Positions 52,670 through 62,354 are shown, counted from the first letter of the stretch. The stretch: 64,000 bases of DNA from an uncultured bacterium (GCA_905215385.1 CAJMPY010000003.1:103453-167452), one strand, 5' to 3'. Numbers and translations are program-made. The notes: generated from the sequence alone by a model not told the origin.

Positions 52670-55600
52670 AAGACGACGCATCGCTGGGCGGTCGCTCAGC
52701 AAAACCCCGAGCTCGAAAAGGAGCTTTCGGCTGGCCTGGGCATTCCCGGGCTGGTGGCGCGTATTATGGTCGCGCACGGCATTACATCCATCGAAGAAGG
52801 TCAGCTGTTTTTGACGCCTTCGCTCGATCGCGACTGGGCCGACCCACTCATTATCCCGGGCATGTCGGTCGTTGCCGACCGCGTCGAGCGTGCTATTTGC
52901 AACCACGAGCACATTGCGGTCTTTGGCGATTTTGACGTTGACGGTATTACGTCGACCTGCCTGTTGACCGAGGCACTGCGCACGTTTGGCGCCGATGTCA
53001 CGCCGTTTATTCCGCATCGCTTTGACGAGGGCTACGGTCTTTCGCGCGCGGCGCTCGACCGCGTTAACGAGCTCGCTCGCCCTCAGCTGATCGTGACCGT
53101 CGATAACGGTATTGCCGCCAAGGAAGAAGTCTCCTATCTGGAGAGCCTGGGGATCGATTTGGTGGTCACGGACCATCACGAGCCCTCCGACCAGGTGCCG
53201 CAGGGCGTGCCCCTGACCGACCCCAAGCTCGAGGACGAGGGCCCCTCGCGCGAGCTTGCCGGTGCCGGCGTGGCACTCAAGCTGGTGCAGGTCCTGGGCG
53301 AGCGTTTGGGCAAGCCGTCGTATTGGCGTTCGCTGATCGAGGTCGCGGCGCTGGGCACCGTGTCCGACATGATGCCGCTCACGCCCGAGAATCGCGCACT
53401 GGTCGCCGAGGGCATCCAGCAGATGCGCGTGACGGCCCGTCCCGGCTATATCGCGCTTGCCGCACTTGCCAAGGCCGACCTTTCTACCATTACGGCCGAC
53501 GGCCTGTCGTTTTCGCTCATCCCTCGTCTGAATGCTGCCGGCCGCATGGCTGATCCCAAGCTGGCGCTCGACCTGCTGCTTGCCCGTGATCCTATCGAAG
53601 CAAGTGCACTGGCAGCCGAGCTCGAGGAAATCAATCGCCAACGCCGTGAGATCGAGGCGGAGCTCACGCGCGATGCCATGGCGAAGGTCGAGGAGACTTA
53701 TGACGGCGGGCGCGCAATCGTCGTGGGCGGCGAGGGCTGGCACGAGGGCGTCAAAGGCATCGTGGCGAGCCGCTTGACCAATCGCTATCACGTGCCGGCG
53801 CTGCTGTTCTCGATCGAGGACGGTATCGCGCGCGGCTCTGGTCGCTCGGTGGGCAAAGTTAACCTGTTTGACGCCGTCGAGCGTTGTTCCGACCTGCTGA
53901 TTCGTCGCGGCGGACATGCCGGTGCGGTGGGTGTGACCATCGAGGCATCCAAGCTCGATGAGTTCCGCCGCCGCCTTTCTGCCGTGCTATCGGAGCTTTC
54001 CGCCGAGGACTTTGAAGACACCGACGAGGTCGCCGCCACCGTCGACCTTTCCGAGCTGAATATCGAGACCATCGAGCAGATCTCCCGTCTTGAGCCGTTT
54101 GGCCAGGGCAACAAGGTGCCGCTGCTGGCTGCCGAGGGCGTGACGATGTGCGACCGCGCCGTGGTGGGCAAAACCGGCGAGCACATGCGCTTTGTGGCGA
54201 CCGATGGCGCCGCGAGTGTGCCGGCCATTATGTTCCGCGTGCCGCAAATCGATAAGCTCATCAACTGCGATAGCGCTGTCGACTTGGTGTTCGAGGCCGT
54301 TGCCGAGCATTGGCAGGGGCGTGTGAAGCCCAAGCTCATGATCAAGGATGTTCTGGTCCGCGATACCGCGCTGCCCAGCGTCGACGATCCGGCATGCGAG
54401 CTTCGTCGTGGCGTGCAGCCGGCGGATTCCGGCCTGCGCCTGGAGTCGCGTAAGCGCGAGACGCTCGCCCAGCTTTCCTATACCGAGCTCACGCGCTCGC
54501 TTATCCATAGCTTTATCGGATCGAACCAGCCGCACCGCGCGCAGGTTGAGGCGCTCGATGCCTTGGCCGACCACCAGAGCGTCTTGGCCGTTATGGGGAC
54601 GGGACGTGGTAAGTCGCTCATCTTCCATGTGCACGCCGCGCGCGAGGCGGTCCTTCGAGGGCGTGCGAGCATCTTTGTCTATCCGCTGCGCGCACTCGTT
54701 GCCGACCAGGCCTATCATCTTTCATCGACGATGGCTGCGCTCGGCATTGGCGTCGGCGTGCTGACCGGCGAGACCGTGGAAGCAGCGCGCGATGACGTGT
54801 TTGCCGACCTGGCTTCGGGCCGCACCGGCATCGTGCTCACGACGCCTGAGTTCCTGTCTATTCACCGCGACCGCTTTGCGCGCTCGGGGCGTATCGGATT
54901 TGTCGTTATTGACGAGGCGCACCATGCCGGTCTTGCCAAGGGCGGCGACCGAAGCGCATACCTCGACATGCCCGATATCCTCAAGGCCCTGGGCGATCCG
55001 GTCGTTCTGGCCACGACTGCCACCGCAACGGCTCCGGTCGTGGCCGAGCTTGCCCGCATGCTGCCGATTACTCGCACGGTGGTCGACGAGACGGTGCGCG
55101 AGAACCTGCAGCTCGAGGACGACCGCGACCTTGCGAGCCGCGAGAACCGTTTGGTGTCGATCGTGGCGACGGGGGAGAAGACCGTCATTTACGTCAATTC
55201 GCGCGACCAGTCCGTGGCGCTCGCCAAGACGTTGCGCAAGCGTGTGCCCGATTGCGCAACCCATATCGCGTTCTATAACGCGGGGCTTGCGCGCTCCGAT
55301 CGCCGCCGCGTGGAGGAAGCATTCCGAGACGGAAGCCTCAGCTGCATCGTTTCGACCTCCGCCTTTGGCGAGGGTGTCAATCTGCCCGATATCCGCCATG
55401 TCGTGCTGTACCACATGCCGTTTGGCGCCATTGAGTTCAACCAGATGAGCGGGCGTGCCGGTCGCGATGGACAGCCCGCCGTGATCCACCTGCTCTATTC
55501 GTCGCGCGACGCCCGCATCAACGAGCGCCTGCTCGACTGCTACGCACCCGAGCGCGACGAACTCGTCACACTCTATCGTGCGCTGCAGACCATGTGGCGC

Positions 55601-55945
55601 TCCAACCGCGGTAAGACCGGGGATGATTCATTCTGCGCAAGCGATATCGACATCGCGCAGATGTGCCTTGCCATCGATGCTCGCACGCCGGTCGACGAGC
55701 GCTCGGTGGAAAGTGGCCTGGGAATCTTCGAAGAGCTTGGTTTCTGTCGCGTTTCGGGGTTTGACGACACCCGTCGCATCGCGATGGCCGAAAACCCCGG
55801 CCGCGTGCAATTGAGCAGGTCAATTCGCTATTTGGAGGGCTTGCGCTCGCGCATGGAGTTTTCGGCTTTCCGGAGCTGGGCGCTCGACTCGTGCGCTTCT
55901 GATATGCTAGCCAAAGTTAACCGCCCGATCGTACCGCGGGCCTAG
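52658..55945 (+). CDS. recJ: RecJ exonuclease fused to a RecQ-like helicase
   Basis: 1095 aa, about 400 longer than ordinary RecJ. The N-terminal DHH phosphoesterase part has VFGDFDVDGITS (about residue 90) and VVTDHHEPSD (about 170), then a DHHA1 block near residue 390 (IRRGGHAGAVGVTIE). The second half is a helicase: GTGRGKS (about 647), DEAHHAG (about 752), TTATATAPV and MSGRAGRDGQ (about 930). RecJ degrades single-stranded DNA 5'-3' with help from RecQ, so the fusion joins both activities in one chain. The start codon follows GGGGGTGG; the rel gene follows 15 bp downstream. Confidence 0.85.
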   Translation: MSSLKTTHRWAVAQQNPELEKELSAGLGIPGLVARIMVAHGITSIEEGQLFLTPSLDRDWADPLIIPGMSVVADRVERAICNHEHIAVFGDFDVDGITSTCLLTEALRTFGADVTPFIPHRFDEGYGLSRAALDRVNELARPQLIVTVDNGIAAKEEVSYLESLGIDLVVTDHHEPSDQVPQGVPLTDPKLEDEGPSRELAGAGVALKLVQVLGERLGKPSYWRSLIEVAALGTVSDMMPLTPENRALVAEGIQQMRVTARPGYIALAALAKADLSTITADGLSFSLIPRLNAAGRMADPKLALDLLLARDPIEASALAAELEEINRQRREIEAELTRDAMAKVEETYDGGRAIVVGGEGWHEGVKGIVASRLTNRYHVPALLFSIEDGIARGSGRSVGKVNLFDAVERCSDLLIRRGGHAGAVGVTIEASKLDEFRRRLSAVLSELSAEDFEDTDEVAATVDLSELNIETIEQISRLEPFGQGNKVPLLAAEGVTMCDRAVVGKTGEHMRFVATDGAASVPAIMFRVPQIDKLINCDSAVDLVFEAVAEHWQGRVKPKLMIKDVLVRDTALPSVDDPACELRRGVQPADSGLRLESRKRETLAQLSYTELTRSLIHSFIGSNQPHRAQVEALDALADHQSVLAVMGTGRGKSLIFHVHAAREAVLRGRASIFVYPLRALVADQAYHLSSTMAALGIGVGVLTGETVEAARDDVFADLASGRTGIVLTTPEFLSIHRDRFARSGRIGFVVIDEAHHAGLAKGGDRSAYLDMPDILKALGDPVVLATTATATAPVVAELARMLPITRTVVDETVRENLQLEDDRDLASRENRLVSIVATGEKTVIYVNSRDQSVALAKTLRKRVPDCATHIAFYNAGLARSDRRRVEEAFRDGSLSCIVSTSAFGEGVNLPDIRHVVLYHMPFGAIEFNQMSGRAGRDGQPAVIHLLYSSRDARINERLLDCYAPERDELVTLYRALQTMWRSNRGKTGDDSFCASDIDIAQMCLAIDARTPVDERSVESGLGIFEELGFCRVSGFDDTRRIAMAENPGRVQLSRSIRYLEGLRSRMEFSAFRSWALDSCASDMLAKVNRPIVPRA

Positions 55946-55960
55946 GGGAAGGGGACCTCG

Positions 55961-58321
55961 ATGGATGCCGCAGCCCGTACCGCCCATGATTCCACCCTCC
56001 AGCCGTTCTCGGAGATGGAGCACTATAAGCATGCCGATGAGCTGCCGCCCGAGATTATGGCGGACAGCTACGACAAACTGGAGCGCCTGTGCCTCAAATA
56101 TATGAATGAGGACGACTTTTCTAAGGTGGAGCAGGCCTATTGCTTTGCTGCCGAGAAGCACTGCAACCAAAAGCGCCGCTCGGGTGAGATGTACATCAAC
56201 CATCCCGTCGAGGTGGCCATCATTTTGGCCGATCTCAAGATGGACTGCGATGTAGTGTGCGCCGCGCTGCTGCACGATACCGTCGAGGATACCGAGACCT
56301 CGCTTGCCGATGTTTCCGGCCTGTTTGGCGATACGGTGGCCGAGCTCGTCGATGGCGTGACCAAGCTCACCAACATCGAAGTCGACAGTATGGACGAGAA
56401 ACAGGCGCTCACGCTGCGAAAGATGTTCCTCGCCATGTCCAAGGACATCCGCGTCATCATCGTTAAGCTTGCCGACCGTCTGCACAACATGCGCACCCTT
56501 GCAGCCCTGCGTGAGGACCGTCGCCTGTTTAAGGCTCGCGAGACCATGGACGTGTATGCGCCCCTGGCCGACCGTCTGGGCATGAGCTCCATAAAATGGG
56601 AGCTCGAGGACCTGTCCTTCTTCTACCTGGAGCCCGATGCCTACCAGCGCATCGCACGCATGGTGGCGGAGTCGCGCGAGGTCCGTGAGCGCTATCTGGC
56701 CGAGACCATCAAGACGCTCACCGACGAGCTCAACCGCATTGGCCTGGAAGACTTCCAGATCAACGGCCGTTCCAAGCACTATTGGTCCATCTACCAAAAG
56801 ATGAAGCGCAAGGGCAAGGAATTCTCCGAGATCTACGACCTGGTGGCACTGCGCGTCATCACGCATTCGGTGCGCGATTGCTACTCCACGCTCGGCGCGG
56901 TGCACACGCTGTGGCACCCCATGCCCGGCCGCTTTAAAGACTATATCGCCATGCCCAAGGTCAATAACTACCAGTCGCTCCACACGACGGTCATCGGCCC
57001 CACGGCTCGCCCGCTCGAGATTCAGATTCGAACCTATGAGATGCATGAGCAGGCCGAGTACGGCATTGCCGCCCACTGGCTATATAAGAAGTCGGGCGGA
57101 TCGTCTGCTTCCAAGACCAATGACGCTCAACGTTTGGACGACCAGATCAACTGGCTCAAGCATTCGCTCGATTGGGCGGCTTCCGACGAGATCACCGATG
57201 CCAAGGAATACCTGCATTCGCTGAAGGTCGACCTCTTCGATCAGGAGATCTTTGTCTTTACGCCCAAGGGCGAGGTCATGGCGCTTCGTGCCGGCTCCAC
57301 GCCGCTCGACTTTGCCTACGCCGTTCACACCGAGGTGGGAAACCATTGCGTCGGCGCCAAAATCAACGGTGCGGTGGCTCCGCTCACGCACGAGATTAAG
57401 ACGGGTGACCGTGTCGAGATTCTGACTAACAAGAGTTCCAAGCCGTCGCGTGATTGGCTCAAGATCGTTAAGACACCTTCCGCCAAGTCAAAGATCCGCC
57501 GCTATTTTGCCGCTGCGACCAAGGACGACGACGCTGCTGCTGGTCGCGATATGCTGGCTAAGGACCTGCGTAAGCGTGGCTATGGCATTTCTACGCCGCG
57601 TTCGACGCGTGCGCTCAACGCCGTGGCGGAGCAGTTTAACTTCAAGCAGCTCGAGGACCTGTTTGCCGCCGTCGGCGCCGGCAAGGTTGCCCCGCGCGCT
57701 GTGGGCAATAAGGTCGAGCAAATCTTGGACCCCAAGCCCGAGGAACAGCTCACCAAGGCCGAGGCTATCGCCGAGGTCGTGAAGCAGCCTGCTCGCGGCT
57801 CCAACCGCAAGCCGCAAAAGCGCGGCAAGAGCGCCAGTAACGGCATTATCGTCAAGGGCGAGAGCAACAGCGGCCTACTGGTCCGTCTGGCTCATTGCTG
57901 CAACCCCGTGACGGGCGACGACATCGTCGGCTTCATCACGCGCGGTCGTGGCGTTTCGGTGCATCGCGCCAACTGTCCCAACGTCAAGGGTCTTATGGAG
58001 CATCCCGAGCGCATGATCGAAGTGGAGTGGGACGGCGCTGCCGACACCCTCTTCCAGGTCGAGATCGTGGTCGAGTGCCTGGACCGCATGGGCCTGCTCA
58101 AGGATGTCACCATTGCCATTGGCGATGCGGGCGGCAATATCCTTTCTGCCGCCACGTCGACCAACCGCGAGGGTATTGCAACCCTGCGCTTTATGGTCGA
58201 GATCTCGGACGCGAGTGGTCTGGATCCGCTGCTGGCCTCCATCAGCAGCGTTGACTCGGTCTACGACGCGCGCCGCCTGATGCCCGGTGAGGGTGGAGCC
58301 CAGCTTAAGCGCCGCGTTTAG
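55961..58321 (+). CDS. rel: Bifunctional (p)ppGpp synthetase/hydrolase Rel
   Basis: 786 aa. The HD hydrolase domain has HPVEVAIILADLKMD and ALLHDTVEDT (about 105) with the metal ligands intact. The synthetase domain has YDLVALRVIT (about 293) and NNYQSLHTTVIGP. A TGS domain (about 430-490, FVFTPKGEVMALRAGSTPLDFAYA) and a C-terminal zinc-finger/ACT part (ARLAHCC-like VRLAHCCNPVTGDDI and final ACT) follow. It makes and degrades the stringent-response alarmone. GGGGAAGGGG lies before the ATG. Confidence 0.95.
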   Translation: MDAAARTAHDSTLQPFSEMEHYKHADELPPEIMADSYDKLERLCLKYMNEDDFSKVEQAYCFAAEKHCNQKRRSGEMYINHPVEVAIILADLKMDCDVVCAALLHDTVEDTETSLADVSGLFGDTVAELVDGVTKLTNIEVDSMDEKQALTLRKMFLAMSKDIRVIIVKLADRLHNMRTLAALREDRRLFKARETMDVYAPLADRLGMSSIKWELEDLSFFYLEPDAYQRIARMVAESREVRERYLAETIKTLTDELNRIGLEDFQINGRSKHYWSIYQKMKRKGKEFSEIYDLVALRVITHSVRDCYSTLGAVHTLWHPMPGRFKDYIAMPKVNNYQSLHTTVIGPTARPLEIQIRTYEMHEQAEYGIAAHWLYKKSGGSSASKTNDAQRLDDQINWLKHSLDWAASDEITDAKEYLHSLKVDLFDQEIFVFTPKGEVMALRAGSTPLDFAYAVHTEVGNHCVGAKINGAVAPLTHEIKTGDRVEILTNKSSKPSRDWLKIVKTPSAKSKIRRYFAAATKDDDAAAGRDMLAKDLRKRGYGISTPRSTRALNAVAEQFNFKQLEDLFAAVGAGKVAPRAVGNKVEQILDPKPEEQLTKAEAIAEVVKQPARGSNRKPQKRGKSASNGIIVKGESNSGLLVRLAHCCNPVTGDDIVGFITRGRGVSVHRANCPNVKGLMEHPERMIEVEWDGAADTLFQVEIVVECLDRMGLLKDVTIAIGDAGGNILSAATSTNREGIATLRFMVEISDASGLDPLLASISSVDSVYDARRLMPGEGGAQLKRRV

Positions 58322-58358
58322 TCGCGACGAACGTGTCACATTATCGATATTCGCTACA

Positions 58359-58384
58359 CTCGAGGCATCGTTTGATGCCTCGAG
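58359..58384 (+). terminator. Perfect 11-bp hairpin between rel and the MBL gene
   Basis: CTCGAGGCATC (58359-58369) pairs with GATGCCTCGAG (58374-58384), loop GTTT. It is followed by TTCTATAG rather than a clean T run. A TACACT box (58355-58360) just precedes it, so it may lie in the 5' leader of the next gene or act as a weak terminator of rel. Confidence 0.45.
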
Positions 58385-58405
58385 TTCTATAGAGAGGAGA
58401 GGGAC

Positions 58406-59089
58406 ATGAGTGCTGTGTCCTTGGATTTAACTCCCAAGGGATCGGTCGAGATCGAGACGCTCGTAAACGGTCCCATTCAGACCAATAGCTATGCTGTTAT
58501 TTCGGACAATGAGTGCGTGATTATCGATCCCGCATGGGAAGGCGAACGCCTGGTGGAGCATATTCGAGCCGAGCATCCCGGCGTACGCGTGTTTGGCGCC
58601 GTATGCACTCATGGCCATGCCGATCATGTTGGTGGTGTTGCAGGCGTGCGAACCACCGTTGGCGAGGGCTGCCAGTATGAGCTGTGTGCTAAGGATGTGG
58701 CGGTGCCGCATGCGAACATCGAGGAACAGCGAGCTATGTGGGGCATTGAGACGCCTGACCCCGGGGAGCCGACGCACCTGCTCGCCGAGGGAGATGCTAT
58801 CAAGGTGGGCGATATCTACCTGCAGGTGATCGAGACGCCAGGGCATACGCCGGGCGGGATCGTCTTGTTTGCCGCCACCGAGCAGGGGAACATTGCCTTT
58901 GTGGGCGACACCATGTTTCCGGGTGGGCACGGCCGCACCGATCTTTCTGGAGGAGACGAGGCGGCGATTCTGCGCTCGCTCTCCAAGCTCGCCCGGCTTC
59001 TCCCGCCCGATACCGTTTGCCTAACCGGTCATGGCGATTCGACCACCATGGCACGCGAGCTCATGCAGAACCCTTTCATGCAGATTTAG
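58406..59089 (+). CDS. MBL-fold metallo-hydrolase, glyoxalase II-like
   Basis: 227 aa. The metal-binding THGHADHVGG and the later ETPGHTPGG, FVGDTMFPGGHGRTD and LTGHGDST place it with hydroxyacylglutathione hydrolase-like metallo-beta-lactamase fold enzymes. It hydrolyses thioesters or similar bonds; the substrate is unknown. AGAGGAGAGGG lies upstream of the ATG. Confidence 0.9.
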   Translation: MSAVSLDLTPKGSVEIETLVNGPIQTNSYAVISDNECVIIDPAWEGERLVEHIRAEHPGVRVFGAVCTHGHADHVGGVAGVRTTVGEGCQYELCAKDVAVPHANIEEQRAMWGIETPDPGEPTHLLAEGDAIKVGDIYLQVIETPGHTPGGIVLFAATEQGNIAFVGDTMFPGGHGRTDLSGGDEAAILRSLSKLARLLPPDTVCLTGHGDSTTMARELMQNPFMQI

Positions 59090-59283
59090 CTTAATTGTCG
59101 GCTTTTGAAGCACGAGAAGCGTCCAAACGTCAAGCTATTTTTCCCCAACGGGTCGATTTCGTAGGGCAAACGGTCAAAAAAGTCTGTTTGGACGATATTC
59201 GTGAACAAACGAACGTTTATGCTCGGGTGCGCCGTGGTAAAATCTCAGGCGTTATCGGAGCAACCTTACAGGAGGTTTCTTTT

Positions 59284-60150
59284 ATGCTCGTCAACGCAGC
59301 AGACATGCTCAAGAAGGCCGAGGCCGGCAAGTACGGTCTTGGTGCCTTCAACACCAACAACCTCGAGTGGACCCTGGCTATTCTCCAGGCCGCCGAGGAG
59401 GCCAAGTCTCCGCTGATCCTTCAGTGCACCGCTGGTGCCGCTAAGTGGATGGGCGGTTTCAAGGTCTGCGCCGACATGGTCAAGGCTGCCGTCGAGGCCA
59501 CGGGCGTTACCGTTCCCGTCGCCCTTCACCTCGATCACGGTTCTTACGAGGACTGCTTCAAGTGCATCGAGGCCGGCTTCACGTCCATCATGTATGACGG
59601 CTCTCACGAGGAGACCTTCCAGCTTAACCTCGACCGCACCAAGGAGCTCGTTGAGCTTGCCCACTCCAAGGGCATGTCCATCGAGGCCGAGGTCGGCGGC
59701 ATCGGCGGCACCGAGGACGGCGTGACCTCCAGCGGCGAGCTCGCTGATCCTGCTGAGTGCAAGCAGATCGCTGACCTGGGTGTCGACTTCCTCGCCTGCG
59801 GCATCGGCAACATCCACGGCGTGTACCCCGCCGACTGGGCTGGTCTTTCCTTCGAGCGTCTGGGCGAGATTAAGGCCCAGACCGGTGACCTGCCCCTCGT
59901 TCTGCACGGTGGCACCGGCATCCCCGAGGATCAGATCAAGAAGGCCATCTCCCTGGGCATCTCCAAGATCAACGTCAACACCGACCTGCAGCTCGTCTTC
60001 GCCAAGGGCGTCCGCGAGTACATCGAGGCTGGCAAGGATCAGCAGGGCAAGGGCTTTGACCCCCGCAAGCTCCTCAAGCCTGGTCGCGACAACATCGTTG
60101 CCCGCACCAAGGAGCTCATGGAGGAGTTTGGCTCCGTCAACAAGGCGTAA
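59284..60150 (+). CDS. fba: Class II fructose-bisphosphate aldolase
   Basis: 288 aa from the ATG at 59284, with AGGAGG 9 nt upstream; a longer frame to 59095 is not supported. Zinc-dependent class II aldolase features: AFNTNNLEW, PVALHLDHGSYEDCFKCIEAGFTSIMYDGSH, VGGIGGTEDG, CGIGNIHGVY and HGGTGIPEDQIKKAI. It splits fructose-1,6-bisphosphate in glycolysis (a tagatose-bisphosphate role is possible). TAAAAT at about 59249 is a likely -10. Codon use is highly biased, as for an abundant protein. Confidence 0.93.
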   Translation: MLVNAADMLKKAEAGKYGLGAFNTNNLEWTLAILQAAEEAKSPLILQCTAGAAKWMGGFKVCADMVKAAVEATGVTVPVALHLDHGSYEDCFKCIEAGFTSIMYDGSHEETFQLNLDRTKELVELAHSKGMSIEAEVGGIGGTEDGVTSSGELADPAECKQIADLGVDFLACGIGNIHGVYPADWAGLSFERLGEIKAQTGDLPLVLHGGTGIPEDQIKKAISLGISKINVNTDLQLVFAKGVREYIEAGKDQQGKGFDPRKLLKPGRDNIVARTKELMEEFGSVNKA

Positions 60151-60170
60151 GCGTCGCTAAACTTCCCGCC

Positions 60171-60403
60171 GGAAGCCCCGTCCCCCTACACTGTTTCCTT
60201 TGCGCTCACCTGGCTTTGCCAGAAGTCGCGCCAAGAAAACAGCTCCGGGGGACGGGGCTTCCTTCGTTTAACGCCGCAGGGTTACGAGTCTGAATTAAGA
60301 TGGCTACTGGCTTTGCCAGAAGTCGCGCGACGGAAACAGCTCCGGGGAAACGGGGCCTCCTTTGTTAACTTGCTACAGGGTTACTGGTCTGATTTTAGTT
60401 ATA
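60171..60403. repeat. Inverted and tandem repeat cluster after the aldolase gene
   Basis: A perfect 16-bp inverted repeat, GGAAGCCCCGTCCCCC (60171-60186) and its complement at 60247-60262, encloses an imperfect inner stem, giving one hairpin of about 92 nt that can act as the aldolase terminator. In addition, a 97-bp unit starting CTGGCTTTGCCAGAAGTCGCG is present twice in tandem (60210-60306 and 60307-60403) at about 75% identity. The unit core GGAARCYNYGTCCC resembles the array at 38.7 kb. Confidence 0.7.
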
Positions 60404-60501
60404 TGGTTACCGTTCAGCGGTGTTGATGGCTCCCTTGTTGGGGCTTTCTTTTTATCTCGCTACAATGGGCTTCAAGCGTTCTAGTGACTTGGAGTTTTGG
60501 T

Positions 60502-61935
60502 ATGGCTGTTATTAATGTGCTGCCTTCGGATGGGAAGGTTATTGACGAGGGTCCAGTTGGTTGCTCTGTTGATGTTTGCTGTGATGACTTTCGTCATCTC
60601 GATATTGGGCTACCGCCCGAGATTCTTCGTCTTAAGGATGCGGGGTATTTGACGCAGGCTGTTGCTGCCTGCGATCGCCTTTTGGAGCAGAACCCCGAGC
60701 CTTCGCTGGCTGCTTGTGTTCGTGCCGAGCGGTATCGCATGCTCGAGACGCCGCTTCATTTTTCGGTGTCGCGCGATCAGGCTATTGCGATGATTCGCGA
60801 GGAGTGGCCAGAGTTTACCGAAGAGCAGTTTGATGACCTGATTAATCGTAAGCGTATTGACTGGCGCTTTATCGATGGCGAACTGTTCGTTCTCGACAAC
60901 TTCCTCGATTCGCTTCGCGTATATCCCAAAGAGGTTCCCGGCATGCGGCCCGATTCTACGGACGGAGTAGCACTGCGCAACGAGATGCTCAAGGAGATGG
61001 AGTCGCAAAACGGATTGGCTCGCGTCATTACGCTTAAAGCGTCCGTGTCTGTCCCCGGCGCTCTGGAAGGGGAGACCGTTTGCGCTTGGCTTCCCGTCGC
61101 GGCTGCCTGCCGTCAGCAGTCTCGGGTCGAGATTCTCGACATGACGCCGGAGGGCGCTGTTGCTCCCGCGAATGCTTCGGCGCGTACCGCCTCGTGGTCT
61201 TCCTCGAGCGAGCACTTATTTTCGGTGACCTATCGTTATCACATCGATGCTGCTTATTGTGATGTCTACGGTGGCACACTTCCGGTTCACCCGCGTATGG
61301 ACGCGCCTCTGCCCGAGGATATTTCCGAGGACCGTCCGCACATTGCATTTACGCCGTATCTGCAGCAGCTGACGGCCAGTGTTGTTGACGGACTCGAGGA
61401 TCCGCTCGATCGCGCCCGTGCTATCTATGATTACCTGACGCAGCATATCGACTATCGCTATCAGCCGCCGTACTTGCTTTTGGGATCTATTGCCGATGAC
61501 TGCGCGCATTCGCTCCGCGGCGATTGCGGCGTTATGGCGCTCACGTTTATCACCATGTGCCGTATCGCGGGCGTGCCTGCCCGTTGGCAGAGCGGCCTGT
61601 ATGTTGCGCCCGATTCGGTGGGGTCGCACGACTGGGCAGAGTTCTATACGCCGCAGACCGGATGGCTCAACGCCGACGTGTCATTTGGATCTTCTGCTCG
61701 CAGGATGGGGGAGGAGTGGCGCCGCCGTCACTACTTTGGCAATCTCGACCCGTGGCGTATGGTGGCCAACAATCGATTCCAGGCAGAGTTTGAGCCCTCT
61801 TTCGACGGCATGCGCGAGGACCCTTACGATAACCAGATGGGTGAGGCTTCGGTCGACGGTCGCGGATGCCGTCGGCGCGAGATGCTCCGCACGGTCGAAC
61901 TCATCGAAATGCTCGAAGTTCCATTTTCGGACTAA
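60502..61935 (+). CDS. Transglutaminase-like cysteine protease domain protein
   Basis: 477 aa from the ATG at 60502. The catalytic core is a transglutaminase-like fold with RGDCGVMALTFITMCRIAGVPARWQSGL (Cys), SHDWAEFYTPQTGW (His) and LNADVSFG (Asp). The N-terminal 200 residues are helical and acidic; no signal peptide is seen, so it is cytoplasmic. Such proteins are usually peptidases or amidases in cell-wall or protein turnover. It stands alone upstream of tRNA-Leu. Confidence 0.85.
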   Translation: MAVINVLPSDGKVIDEGPVGCSVDVCCDDFRHLDIGLPPEILRLKDAGYLTQAVAACDRLLEQNPEPSLAACVRAERYRMLETPLHFSVSRDQAIAMIREEWPEFTEEQFDDLINRKRIDWRFIDGELFVLDNFLDSLRVYPKEVPGMRPDSTDGVALRNEMLKEMESQNGLARVITLKASVSVPGALEGETVCAWLPVAAACRQQSRVEILDMTPEGAVAPANASARTASWSSSSEHLFSVTYRYHIDAAYCDVYGGTLPVHPRMDAPLPEDISEDRPHIAFTPYLQQLTASVVDGLEDPLDRARAIYDYLTQHIDYRYQPPYLLLGSIADDCAHSLRGDCGVMALTFITMCRIAGVPARWQSGLYVAPDSVGSHDWAEFYTPQTGWLNADVSFGSSARRMGEEWRRRHYFGNLDPWRMVANNRFQAEFEPSFDGMREDPYDNQMGEASVDGRGCRRREMLRTVELIEMLEVPFSD

Positions 61936-61974
61936 TCGGTAGAAAGCTGTGATAAACTAACTCACGCATTGCGT

Positions 61975-62061
61975 GCCCGAGTGGCGGAATTGGCAGACGC
62001 AGTGGACTCAAAATCCACCGTTGGCAACAACGTGCGAGTTCGAGTCTCGCCTCGGGCACCA
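61975..62061 (+). tRNA. tRNA-Leu (anticodon CAA)
   Basis: 87 nt including an encoded CCA. Acceptor GCCCGAG pairs with CTCGGGC (62051-62057), discriminator A, then CCA. The anticodon arm GTGGA-CTCAAAA-TCCAC gives CAA (62009-62011), reading UUG. The extra arm GTTGGCAACAACG is the long variable loop of class II tRNA-Leu, and GTTCGAGTC is the T loop. A GC-rich stem, GGGGG-TTGCGG-CCCCC followed by TTTTT, ends the transcript downstream (about 62083-62103). Confidence 0.97.
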
Positions 62062-62222
62062 TACATGCAAGTGAGCGTTCAAGGGGGTTGCGGCCCCCTT
62101 TTTCGTGCCGAACTCGCGTGAGCGCGCGAAGCGTTAAGCAAACAGGCCTGTGGCCTGTTTGTAGCGGAGCGTGGCGAGGGCGCCACGCGCCCGAAGCCCG
62201 GGGCTTCGCGAAGCGAAGGCCC

Positions 62223-62272
62223 TTCGAGTCTCGCCTCGAGCACCATACATGCAAGCGAGCGTTCAAGGGGGT
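62223..62272 (+). repeat. Partial copy of the tRNA-Leu 3' end (att-like scar)
   Basis: 62223-62272 repeats 62039-62088 (the T arm, acceptor 3' strand, CCA and 27 nt beyond) with 48 of 50 identical bases, including the downstream CAAGGGGGT. The distance between the two copies is 184 bp and the 5' part of a tRNA is absent from the second copy. This is the form left by integration of an element at a tRNA 3' end, or by partial duplication. The intervening bases hold several GC-rich palindromes and no gene. Confidence 0.6.
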
Positions 62273-62354
62273 CAAGGTCCCTTTTTCGTGTACGTAATGT
62301 GATAACGCGCTGTACGTGTTATTATTCGCAAGGCGTTGTTCCCGCAATGCCCTA

